NCBI GenBank assembly: GCA_019614645.1
Contig: JABWDB010000008.1
Coordinates: 10,378,501-10,442,500 of the forward strand
Source: Stratiolaelaps scimitus
Taxonomy: Eukaryota > Arthropoda > Arachnida > Mesostigmata > Laelapidae
Direction of reading: 5' to 3'
Length of the DNA: 64,000 nucleotides
The notes under the pieces: model-generated
Databases searched by the model: none
What the model was told of the DNA's origin: nothing
The model's input: only the letters and a program-made list of their open reading frames with translations
Part shown: positions 42,083 through 49,617 of the stretch, piece by piece
Position numbering within the stretch: the first letter of the stretch is position 1
Layout: each line of letters opens with the position of its first letter
Program-made: the position numbers and the translations under genes

Positions 42083-45000
42083 TGTGCTAAATCCGTCAAT
42101 CATATGGCAGCAATTTATTATCTATGGTGAACAGCTAGCTCGTATCGTTAATTATTCTCACAGCAAATCAGTCAGCTAAGGCACAGAATGACAGGTAAAT
42201 TGTACATATAGTTTGGCCCCTTATTACACACACATACACACATCATTTGCCGTGCTTACGCAATACCCAATTAATTATTCCGCGTCCCCACCCAGGCCCC
42301 GATTTGAAGGCACGACGAGGTGTGCTCACAGCTAATAGTGCCTCATCATCTTAAAGCAGCACCATGAAGATCAAAGCAATTCGTGTAATTATGATATTGT
42401 TACAACGTATCAACAACAACAAGATTCAACATGGCGAGTGCACATCACGGTGGATATTTCGTTACGAGCGTACGCGACTCGTTACCGGTAGCCGTTCCAC
42501 CTGGCTCCTCAACCAGCTCTACCGTTCTCTTCTACTATACTGTCGATGTGATTGTATCGTTCCACCACAGCGTCTCTCTAATGCCGAGGTCTCTAACTCA
42601 CATCATTGTCAGTTGATCCCAAAAGGCTAACCACAACCGCAACGGCCGACGACGCCGCAGAGGCCCGGGGGAAGCCAGTCTCTTAAAGGTTTCTCACGAA
42701 TCATCGACCTGTAATATTATACTACTGCTGGCATTGCGAGCTCCGGTTGCATCGATTGAGTCCATTGTTTCAGTGGCCACTAAACATCATCTGGGGGGTG
42801 CACAGTGAAGCCGGAACAGCGGCGGTAAGCAGGAGAGAGTCATATTGCCTCTGTCATTAAATCGGCATCGCGTCGAGTTCTGCGCCTGCATTAACTCACC
42901 CTTCGACGGCTGCTTCTGCTGCTGCCGTGATAGCCGTGAAGCTGCTGTCTTAGGCTAGTTCTCTAGCATGTGGAGTATCCAAACACAGCAGAACAATTTT
43001 ATTTAATCCAGAAATTTTCTTTAGATATACAAAGGGGCAACGCAAGTTCCATTTATTTTGGACATGCTTGGCGACTCGAGAAAGGGGACCTCCTTGATTT
43101 AAATAGATAGAGAGAGAAGTCTGTCCTTAGATTTGTGTCACTTTCAACGGGCACATTTGTTGCCCACGTTTATAATTAAACATACAAACACTTCTATATA
43201 TATATATAGATATATATATATATATAAATTTCGCAATACCACGAAACAGAGTAGTACTGCTCCTACTGTTATTAACAACAACAGAAAATCGTAACAAAGT
43301 GCAGCGTCACCCATTGACAGCAGCAGCTGCAGCAAAGATAGAACAGATATGAACCGATCAACCTGCCGCAGAGAATCTCTCTCTCTCTCACACACTCTGG
43401 CTGCCTCAGCACACGCCCGCATAAACACAGAACATCGGACCGAAACAGACGCGCGCAAAGGCGTATTGTGTAAACAATAAGATACTCTTGCACTGTTGAC
43501 TGCGGCTGATGCTGCTGCTGCTGGCGGCGACGACCTGGCCCGCTGTCTCTCCTGTTGTTATCGTCATTGTTATGATGGACGCCGACCTGCGGACAGTCCT
43601 ACTAATACCGTGTGTGTACAGCGAGTGCTATAGCGACTGCAGCGAGATTCCTAGGGCATCCTCGCCCGAGTAGTGTATCGCGTAAGCCGCCTCTGGCTTG
43701 CCACAGTGGTAACCACTGCTGAACCGAAATGTGCACGTCGTGGTCTGTACATGCCTTCCATTTGAGTGGCTGGCAGCGGGCCACTGCAACACCTCGCCTG
43801 TTGTCAATGGCACAAACATCGTTGGACAGACAATCTGCCGTAGATGTGACACCAGTTCGGCGGCCTTAACAGCAGCTGAGGAAAGGCTGTCGCAAGGCTG
43901 ACACCGATACTGGTTCAGTTGGTCATCCAACAGCTGGGGCTAACCATTTCGTTAGGCGGGCAGCCGGCCAGCCAGCCCTCGTACGAGCACCGGAGTGGTC
44001 AGGACCGAGCAATCTCACATTTCGCATATGCATACACATCGCTACTGCACAACTATCATTGCGGCTGGTGTTCGGAAACGCTGACCACTATGCGTGTGTA
44101 TGAGAGATGACTACCGCGCAGGCTAACGACAGCCAAAGCAACCCATTGTCGACCGAGAGACACACTCATTGTACTGACCCATCGTACGAGGAATTCGACG
44201 AATAGGCGGCGCAAGGCCAAACCAGCTAATCGAACACAATTCGCTTCTGCCGAATTGTCTATCTACATAAATAGCAGAAGGCGAAGGTGGCGGCGACAAT
44301 ACTGAAAATGCATTACAAAAAATCAGACACGCGCACGTTTATCATACAATATAGTATAACACTATTCAAATCTGTGCGGATCTCTTCGTAGTCGCTTGTC
44401 TGAATTGGCCGATTTCTGCAAATGCGATCGCAGTTCTCTCAGTAGACGCCATTGATTTTTCAATCGAAAAAGAAAAGAGTTGTTTCCACTGCCCAGCTAG
44501 CGTTTCATGTATGGGCTTCCGGGGGCATTCTCTATCTTTCTTTTGTATTACATAGTGTATATAATAAATAATATAAATAAAACGAATGAGTTCGAGTATA
44601 AATGAACTCGATTGGCTTCATCGTTTACATCTGTTCGACCGTTGCTCAGCAGCAACATCTGTGATGAGACCACGATCACAAAGGCATTAATTATACCCAC
44701 AACTGTAGGAGTAGGGCAATTACAGTACAGCACGATGAATCAGCAGGGCTATATATATATATATATGCTAAATTAAAAAAAAACAAGCAAGCAAAACGCT
44801 GCCCTGCCAGCCAATCAATGCGCGGTTATGCAATGTACATTTTGTCCAATCATTCTACATGGCCACATGTTTATGTGGGTATCAACGTTACTTAACACAC
44901 ACGTGTGTTCTACAGTTACTCTGCGACCTGATGAGCCATCCATCCAGATCACTGGCTGACTTATCACAGGGGAAACCCATACAAAGGTGTACTGAAGCCT

Positions 45001-45337
45001 ATCGTCACCTTCCAATACGTTCCTTTACTATATGGCTTGCAATTAGCTCTCACGCATACACAACAAACAACATCTGATCATAATCAAATCGGAGAGCGAG
45101 GATCGGAGGACGAGTGACTAGGACTACTAGTCAGTCTGCCTAACATCTCGCTTCCTATCTTCGTATATTGCACCATTAACAAGGTACGGTTCATTGTCGT
45201 TGCTGCTGTTACCTATGCAAAAAAAGAGTGGGAACAATGGCAGTAGCATCTGCTCCTTCCCGAGGAGCCGAGGTCCCCTGATGTCGCTGATCGGATGCAC
45301 TGCTGACGTTGCTATCAGCGGCGTCCGTGCGCCTCGT

Positions 45338-45395
<58 letters not shown>

Positions 45396-46224
45396 ATTGC
45401 AATTGAGTTTGTCGAAAATTGTGTGCTACTGCCATCATTGCTCTCATTGCTTCGATGACTGCCACTGGAACGGTTGTTGTTCGGCTGCGGCTCACGATTG
45501 GCGCGTTGGCTTCGTGGTTCTCGGCGGCGGCGGCGGCCGGAATCTCCGTCTCTCTCTCTCTCTCTCTCTCGCTTTCTCGAGCGACTTGAGCCGCTGCTGC
45601 TGCCGCTGTCGCCTCCGGAAACATCTTGGCAGTTGGTCGGTCATCCGCGGCCCGCAAATCGCCCAATGTCTGCTGCCCCGACGTTGCCTGCTTCGTCTCT
45701 TGTTCTCTTGGTCCGTCCTGGTCATTTCCACTGGCTGCGGCTCGTGGCGGCCACAGTGCTTCTACGGCTGCTGCAGGCCACGGCTCGGCAGCTGCCACAG
45801 AGTCTTCCATCCATCGACTACTTGTGAACAAGGACAGCAGAGAACGCGACACCGAGAGAGGGAGAACGGGGGGGGGGGGGGGGCGAATCAGACACACAGC
45901 AGACAGCTCGAAAGAGAGACGAGGCCAGAAACGCACAACAAAACATCGTCACGGCGCACTACGGCGTCAACCGGAGACAAACAACACAACAGAACACGAC
46001 GACGACGTCTAGTAAACAACAAGGCCCGACGGAGGAAGCCTGACGGGTAGCAATAGTTTAAGAGAGAGAAAAAGGAAAGTGTGAAGATGAGCGGCGGTGA
46101 CCACGATGCTCAATGACGAAGTTTCCCTTTGAAATTGTCACTGTTTTTCGATAGGGGCGTACGCCATGGAAGCTTTACTCAGAAGCCACAATCACACTGA
46201 TGTAATCACGAACAAATCGATCAC

Positions 46225-46256
<32 letters not shown>

Positions 46257-47213
46257 GTTTCGAACAGGGTCGGCATAAAGTTGTTGTCATTTGCAACAGC
46301 ATTGCTCGTGTGTTTGCTCGCTCTCTCCCTTCGATACGACAGAGCTGGATCCACATAACAACACGTTGGTGTCCATTGATCACGTCACTGATCACCCTAT
46401 ATTGTTGTCTTCTCTGGAGAAAACACCACTGCTACGAATGCTGCGTAAGCGAGATGTTTTCTACATTAACCGACATTGATCGCTTGGTTTATGGCGATGT
46501 TGCGCTCCCGCCGCGGCCTACAACTCACGAACAACCAACTGATCGCGCAGCTACTACTGTAGCGATCCAGCAGTGTCGCCATAGCTGCTGTAGCGGATGA
46601 CGATGGGTGCATCCATCTGTTGTTATGGTCGTCGTGAACAACAGGGAGAGACGACAGTCCATGTCGAGCGCGAAGTACGACCGCGTTGACTTTTACTTTA
46701 TCAGCGGTGGCGGCGGCGGCGGTAGCGGCTCCGGAAACATGGATACATCTTAATCGTACAATACAAGGTCGTACCACTGGGTGAGTAACTGGCCTTGTCT
46801 CTTGTTCACCTCGATCCGTTAGTTATCGTTGTCATTGCTCGCCTGTTTTGTTCTGGCTGTGTTGTTCCGGGAAATAATTCCCGTGAAATCTGAGATTGCC
46901 GCGCCCGATGAGATCGACAAGTAGCTGTCGTAGTAATAGTAGTAGTAGTGGTTGTAATACAGACCGCGGTACCCGCGGACGTTAAATGTTGGCTGTGAGA
47001 GTCAGCCCGAAAACTTTAGGCCACTTTAGGGTCGTGATACAGATGTATGCTCTCACCTCGTTGAGAAATCAACCTTCTGTAAATTGAAAAGTCACAGTCT
47101 CAACTACGTGCGCTACTTACCCTTAAGATCTGCTCGAAAGCGGCTGTCTCCTCAGCCTGCTTTTGCGTGTGAAGAGCAATTTTCTCGATGAATTTCCTTG
47201 GGGCGGCCGCCAT
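5339..47213 (-). CDS. CRTC: CREB-regulated transcription coactivator (CRTC/TORC), span of the four visible coding exons
   Basis: CRTC proteins bind the bZIP domain of CREB and raise transcription of cAMP targets. When phosphorylated by SIK/AMPK/MARK kinases they are held in the cytoplasm by 14-3-3 proteins (family knowledge). Four minus-strand exons join in phase: 47213-47121 (ends phase 0), 11413-11063 (phase 0 to 0), 7817-7661 (phase 0 to 1) and 5955-5339 (completes the split codon, ends phase 0). Together they give 406 residues with the CREB-binding helix, [17 protein letters not shown] and [11 protein letters not shown] in the family order. Introns are about 35.7, 3.2 and 1.7 kb, all GT-AG. 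The gene is incomplete: the last visible exon ends in a good donor (GTACGT), and I found no carboxy-terminal transactivation segment to its left, so one or more exons should lie near or beyond base 1. The gene is divergent from CHD1, with 7.4 kb between start codons. Confidence 0.93.
5423..5488 (-). repeat. CAG/CAA trinucleotide repeat coding 22 glutamines in CRTC exon 4
   Basis: This run of 66 bases reads as CAG and CAA codons on the minus strand, in the CRTC frame. It is flanked by GGC (Gly) and CCA (Pro). CAA interruptions occur in several places, which usually makes such tracts more stable than pure CAG. Shadow frames through it give poly-Leu, poly-Cys and poly-Ala. Confidence 0.95.
5956..7660. 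other. CRTC intron 3
   Basis: This is intron sequence between exons 3 and 4, with donor GTTAGT at its right end and acceptor TTTCAG at its left end (minus strand). It contains an AAT/TAA run near 6325-6350 and a TA microsatellite at 6366-6385. Reading frames inside it are short and unrecognised. Confidence 0.85.
7661..7817 (-). CDS. CRTC: CRTC coding exon 3 (SIK/14-3-3 phosphosite exon)
   Basis: This exon codes residues 149-200 and the first base of codon 201. The acceptor is a long T-rich tract ending TTTGCAG before TATGAC. The donor is GTTAGT after AGC ACC G. The reading frame contains [20 protein letters not shown] followed by [22 protein letters not shown] is the family hallmark that surrounds mammalian CRTC2 Ser171, the SIK/AMPK site that recruits 14-3-3 and keeps the protein cytoplasmic. 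The equivalent serine here is about residue 173. The usual L-H after SDSA is I-N here. The +1 ending matches the TG start of the next exon exactly. A longer reading frame in another phase overlaps this exon and is a shadow. Confidence 0.9.
8933..9560 (+). pseudogene. Decayed mariner-family (Tc1/mariner) transposase
   Basis: The first open part (8933-9187) has a helix-turn-helix style segment, [19 protein letters not shown] followed by NEHRGRPP, which resembles the DNA-binding region of mariner transposases. After a frameshift near 9184, further pieces read through [20 protein letters not shown] (about 9205-9262). A second open part (9318-9530) contains [11 protein letters not shown], matching the catalytic TxDE-TW block with the first or second Asp of the DDD triad. 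In a further frame (about 9536-9560) a short piece, YLEFLKG, resembles later transposase sequence. At least two frame breaks and stop codons mean no active protein. Clear terminal inverted repeats were not found. The element sits in CRTC intron 2 in opposite orientation to the gene. Confidence 0.75.
9591..9610. repeat. TA microsatellite
   Basis: Ten TA units lie just downstream of the mariner remnant. Mariner elements insert at TA, so TA tracts next to them are not surprising. Confidence 0.95.
11063..11413 (-). CDS. CRTC: CRTC coding exon 2 (regulatory region with RGGSLPNV site)
   Basis: This exon codes residues 32-148 (117 codons, phase 0 at both ends). The acceptor is a strong pyrimidine tract ending TTTGCAG, and the donor is GTAGGT. 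The glycine/serine-rich start leads to FRGGSLPNV at about residues 77-85, the conserved site corresponding to the Ser70 region of mammalian CRTC. A predicted short helix [15 protein letters not shown] follows at residues 111-125, then a basic stretch (RGRSHHRQR). The segment linking the CREB-binding helix to this motif is Ser/Gly-rich and not clearly conserved. A small extra exon inside the 35.7 kb first intron therefore cannot be ruled out, but the phases join without one. Confidence 0.88.
13787..13835. repeat. TA microsatellite, interrupted
   Basis: About 49 bases are almost pure TA, with one TTT interruption near 13800. Confidence 0.95.
14163..14200 (-). repeat. Dispersed 37-bp repeat, copy 2
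   Basis: On the minus strand this reads GGACATTAAATGTTGGCTGA then GAGTTAGCCCGAAAAAG. It is preceded (minus strand) by a GTAGTAGTTGTAGTAG trinucleotide run, as copy 6 is. Confidence 0.7.
14437..14463. repeat. TA microsatellite
   Basis: This is a pure AT dinucleotide run directly following a CA run. It is not coding. Confidence 0.95.
14741..14810. repeat. Tandem array of AATACGTAA-like units
   Basis: AATACGTAAT, AATACGTAAT, AATGTGTAAT, AATACGTAAC and AATACGTAAT occur in a row with variable spacers (ATGATTGAT, AATTAAC). Each unit keeps a TACGTA palindrome, except the one changed to TGTGTA. This looks like a short degenerate minisatellite. Confidence 0.7.
17124..17149. repeat. TA microsatellite
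   Basis: This is a run of 26 alternating A and T bases, flanked by imperfect GTATACATATACATGTAT sequence. Confidence 0.95.
17940..17961 (+). repeat. Poly-G run of 22
   Basis: Twenty-two uninterrupted G bases on the plus strand. Such a run can form G-quadruplex structures, and its exact length is open to sequencing error. Confidence 0.9.
20731..20758. repeat. TA microsatellite
   Basis: This is a run of 28 alternating A and T bases, with TATACATATCGAATATACC upstream. Confidence 0.95.
26145..26290 (+). pseudogene. Possible fragment of a dimethylarginine dimethylaminohydrolase (DDAH)-like gene
   Basis: The plus-strand frame ending at the TAG near 26290 reads [20 protein letters not shown], then [20 protein letters not shown] and a stop. 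From memory of the family, DDAH carboxy-terminal halves contain M-x-DHR(Y/F)D-x-x-x-(V/M)PD followed by a hydrophobic strand and a PESAKVYEKL-like helix. The order and spacing fit, but the usual AAN insertion is missing. A stop codon lies a short way upstream in frame, with no good acceptor visible between them. The catalytic residues are not in this piece. It is probably a broken copy in the opposite orientation to the host CRTC intron, or a chance resemblance. Confidence 0.25.
28336..28351 (+). repeat. Poly-G run of 16 with flanking GGC repeats
   Basis: GGGGC, sixteen G bases and then GCGGCGG. The block is G-quadruplex-prone. Confidence 0.9.
28580..28742 (+). repeat. Two tandem 81-bp units, each carrying the dispersed repeat (copies 3 and 4)
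   Basis: CAATGCCGAAAGCA at 28580 and CAACGCCGAAAGCA at 28661 start two similar units 81 bases apart. Each continues into CGTGAACGTTAAA-TGTTGGC or CGTGAACGTTAAA-CGTTGAC (28601-28634 and 28682-28722), then a version of the GAGTCAGCCCGAAAA tail. The units have diverged, so the duplication is not recent. Confidence 0.65.
29458..29541. repeat. 13-bp perfect inverted repeat spaced by 58 bases
   Basis: TTGAGATAATCGA at 29458-29470 is the exact reverse complement of TCGATTATCTCAA at 29529-29541. The spacer is an AT-rich ATA/AAT run. No target duplication was seen. Confidence 0.7.
30138..30176 (+). repeat. Dispersed 37-bp repeat, copy 5
   Basis: Reads GTGGACGCCAAATGTTGGCG then GAAAGTCAGCTCGAAAAC. 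It keeps the hairpin-flank pattern with several substitutions. Confidence 0.6.
31889..31913. repeat. TA microsatellite
   Basis: This is a run of 25 alternating A and T bases. Confidence 0.95.
33363..33977 (-). other. Unrecognised 204-codon open frame inside CRTC intron 1
   Basis: The minus-strand frame begins [12 protein letters not shown] and ends in RMICSII. It has a short glutamine run (NNDQQQQQR) in the middle but no domain, signal peptide or transmembrane pattern that I recognise. It is longer than most chance frames in the window. The lack of any family resemblance, of splice context and of clear codon bias means it is most likely chance. Confidence 0.15.
35415..35433. repeat. TA microsatellite
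   Basis: A short TA run followed by ACATATAG and a run of eight G bases. About 70 bases further on (35507-35536), an ATAATAATAATTATTATTAT palindrome is also present. Confidence 0.9.
36217..36268. repeat. TA microsatellite (52 bp)
   Basis: This is one of the two longest pure TA runs in the window, with 26 units. Open frames through it give artefactual Ile-Tyr repeats. Confidence 0.95.
39297..39320. repeat. 9-bp perfect hairpin
   Basis: ATTCGAATG (39297-39305) and CATTCGAAT (39312-39320) are separated by six bases. Each arm is itself centred on the palindrome ATTCGAAT. Confidence 0.7.
42046..42080. repeat. TA microsatellite
   Basis: This is a run of 35 alternating T and A bases in CRTC intron 1. 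Confidence 0.95.
45342..45392. repeat. TA microsatellite (51 bp)
   Basis: This long pure TA run accounts for the Ile-Tyr stretch inside a spurious 269-codon minus-strand frame (45127-45936). A CTCTCT run (45548-45572) and a poly-G run (45868-45883) follow within 550 bases. Confidence 0.95.
45868..45883 (+). repeat. Poly-G run of 16
   Basis: Sixteen consecutive G bases follow a GAGAGAGGGAGAAC purine stretch. Confidence 0.9.
46224..46250 (+). repeat. GA microsatellite
   Basis: This is a pure GA run about 900 bases downstream of the CRTC start codon, in intron 1. GA runs can act as GAGA-factor type sites in arthropods, but nothing here shows that function. Confidence 0.85.
46975..47018 (+). 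repeat. Dispersed 37-bp repeat, copy 6 (best preserved)
   Basis: Reads GCGGACGTTAAATGTTGGCT then GTGAGAGTCAGCCCGAAAAC, with the hairpin GGCTG-TGAGAGT-CAGCC intact. A GTAGTAATAGTAGTAGTAG run (46930-46948) and the palindrome CCGCGGTACCCGCGG lie directly upstream. It is about 100 bases inside CRTC intron 1 from the exon 1 donor. Confidence 0.75.
47121..47213 (-). CDS. CRTC: CRTC coding exon 1 (CREB-binding domain)
   Basis: This exon codes 31 residues beginning MAAAPRKF and containing [19 protein letters not shown]. That matches the amino-terminal coiled-coil/CREB-binding helix of CRTC proteins (family form: [26 protein letters not shown]). The start ATG at 47213-47211 has A at -3 and G at +4, and lies the expected few residues before PRKF. 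The exon ends in phase 0 at a consensus donor (GTAAGT, 47120-47115 on the minus strand). It is too short to stand out as an open reading frame and was found by reading the reverse strand for the motif. The sequence is nearer to vertebrate CRTCs than to Drosophila Crtc. A TA microsatellite and a TAT run lie just upstream (47239-47280). Confidence 0.93.
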
Positions 47214-49617
47214 ATTTATCACTGGACGACGGTTGCCAATATATATATATATATATTTACTATTATTATTATTATTATTACTCTACACTGATATCATATA
47301 CGGAGGCTGCACCTCACTGTATCACATACGGCTTGATTTTGCCCCTTCACACACTTAATAACACAACGCTTGTATATTCCTTTTCGTCGATAGAGATATT
47401 TTTCCACGTTTCCCTCGATGGAAAACTTGCACTTCTTACACTGGCTAGATGAATGGTTCACACAACTTGTGACGACACAGCTACACACACACACACACGC
47501 ACCGATTGGCTTGGGGTCGGATTGGAGCCAGCGGGGGCTTTTTCTATATAATGGGTAAAACGAACTTCGTCTTCTTTTTCTCACTTCGCACAGCAACAAG
47601 AACAACAACAATTTCTCACTGGAACATACAGGGGACGCTCGAGCTCCCGCCCGACCCCTCAGAGCTTTCACCTGGACCAACCACCTGTACACGCCTGTGC
47701 ACGTCAGGCAAAAACAATGTAGTAGTTCGAACCGCCCCTCCTCCGTACGCTGGAGAGTCTGCTGGGTACTCTGGCCACAGGGGCCCAGGCGGCGGCGGCG
47801 GCAGCGGCGGTGGTGACCCTCAGTGAGAAGTGGAGAATTCTGACGGCGCACGATAATGATCCGAATGAGAAAAACGGTTTCGGCGGCTGCGCCGTCGACG
47901 ACGCAGGCCGTTCTTGTCGTGTGACTGACGTTTATGCTGTTGCTGCAGCTGCTGCTGATAATAATAATGATGATGCAGTAGCTTTATGCTGCTGGTGCGG
48001 CCACTGCTGCTCCGGCTACCGTGGCTGTTATCGCACTTGTTGCCTACTATGGAAGGTGGGCCGATTGAAGGGAGTCGGGCCGAATAGCGCTGCCGGATGA
48101 GACGCATGCTCCACAGCTCACGTCTACGGCTGGGCGTCACATTACAGTTTCTCTCAGCACGGGGGTGGCGGCCATCGACGAATGACGATTTCTTCAGTGT
48201 CGCTTTGTCCGGACCGCCCACTGTTGCGTGTTTTGTTTCTGCGTGAAATCCTTCTCGTCGTCGCACTGCTGCCCGACACAGAGAGCGCTTCAATCCGATG
48301 GATTCGCGCGGCGGGGCGGAACAATCCTCAGAATGTCGAGATGAATAGTTGGCGGGTAGAGTGCTCCGATTAGTCCACGCGAGAACGCTCCGCCAACAAG
48401 TTGGCAGGTTGCTGACGGCTCGTTAAATGCAACCCGCAGTCGTGAAAGCGCCTGGCGAGCTCCTAGAACGACGTCCAGGGAGATTCGGGGAACCTAACTA
48501 AATCCACTAACTGTGCGATCAGCTACAACAGGCATGATTGAACTGTTGTCCGTTGTTGTTCCCGTGATGAGATGCGTGCATACGTGTGATGATCAGATCG
48601 ACATATCCAATGGCGGCGGGGGCACAAACACGAACGGAGAACACACATTAATTTGATCTTCTTTCCGTCGTCGACGGAAAGATACACACACACACTCGCG
48701 AACTTGGTGGTGAACAATCTCGACGTGAGATGAACTTCTCTATGTCGCCGTACCTGTTTTACTTCGGCTTCGACATCGATAGCTCTCCGAACCTCACCGA
48801 TAGTGGCTCCCTCCCGCGTATGCAGCAGATACGTGTTGTTTTGATTTATTTCGTTTGTCATATAATCGCTGCTGTTTCATCAGGGTGTATTCATCGTATC
48901 CCGAGCGGTTGTATCGGCCAACTGACAAATGATGCCGGTCCGACGTGTCGCGTTTCGCTATAGTCGAGCTACACCACGAAAAACTACAATGTTGATGTAT
49001 GTAGGTCGGCGGTACACCACCGCACTACTTATAATTGCTTGCTGTACAATCGCTAATCGTGTTCGCTGTCGCTGCTACCGTTGTCGTATCCAGACGACGG
49101 AAAAACACAACCGCGCACGAACGATGATGGTAGCAGAGTACGGGACAGCACGAGACGACGGCAGAGACAATTTCTTCTTTTTCGACGTCGGCGTCGATTC
49201 TCGCGAGAGACTCTCCACATGCGGTTGGACACAGACGCAGCACACTTTGTGCTGGCCTGATGGCCTGTTCACGTTGGGAGAGAATACAACCAGCGTTGTT
49301 CTACAATACTACAACAGCGGCAACCAATTCGGCGACGACCAACCAGTGCAGGTACCCTATGCTGGTTGCTCCTGTAGCTGCAGCCAGCTTCTTCAGCTGT
49401 CGCTGTCGCAGGTCGTATCCTCAGTCACTTGGTCGGTCAGACACTCAATAGCACAGAGGCCGAGATACGAAGGCATACACATACAAGCATGCAGGCAGTT
49501 GGCTGTCCCCGTCCACTCGCTGCTGTCGAGCCGTTCAGCTCGCTCGCTCGGAAGGCAACGTAAGGCAACGATGGAAGTAGCAGCACCAGCAATAATTGTA
49601 GATAGATAGTAGATGCT

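Larger units (their letters stand above)
11414..47120. other. CRTC intron 1 (about 35.7 kb)
   Basis: This intron is bounded by donor GTAAGT at 47120 and the CTCTCT-rich acceptor ending TTTGCAG at 11414. No intact nested gene was recognised on either strand. It contains many TA, GA/TC and CA microsatellites, poly-G runs, five copies of a dispersed hairpin-containing repeat, a tandem array of AATACGTAA-like units (about 14741-14810) and a short DDAH-like fragment (about 26145-26290). The longest frames (33363-33977 minus, 204 codons; 16030-16557 minus, 175; 45127-45936 minus, 269) are unrecognised or run through microsatellites. Distal first-intron enhancers would be expected in an intron of this size, but none can be read from sequence alone. 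Confidence 0.75.

Noticed and set aside
45127..45936. Minus-strand open frame of 269 codons
   Set aside because: It runs through a 51-base TA microsatellite (Ile-Tyr repeat), a GA/CT run and poly-Ala triplets. No domain or family resemblance, and a similarly long frame (217 codons) lies on the other strand.
47294..47851. Minus-strand frame of 185 codons upstream of the CRTC start
   Set aside because: Not in frame with conserved CRTC sequence and unrecognised. More likely 5' untranslated or promoter DNA.
48929..49609. Plus-strand open frame of 226 codons
   Set aside because: Not obviously low-complexity at the start, but no known motif, splice context or start context supports it; the end is repeat-derived.
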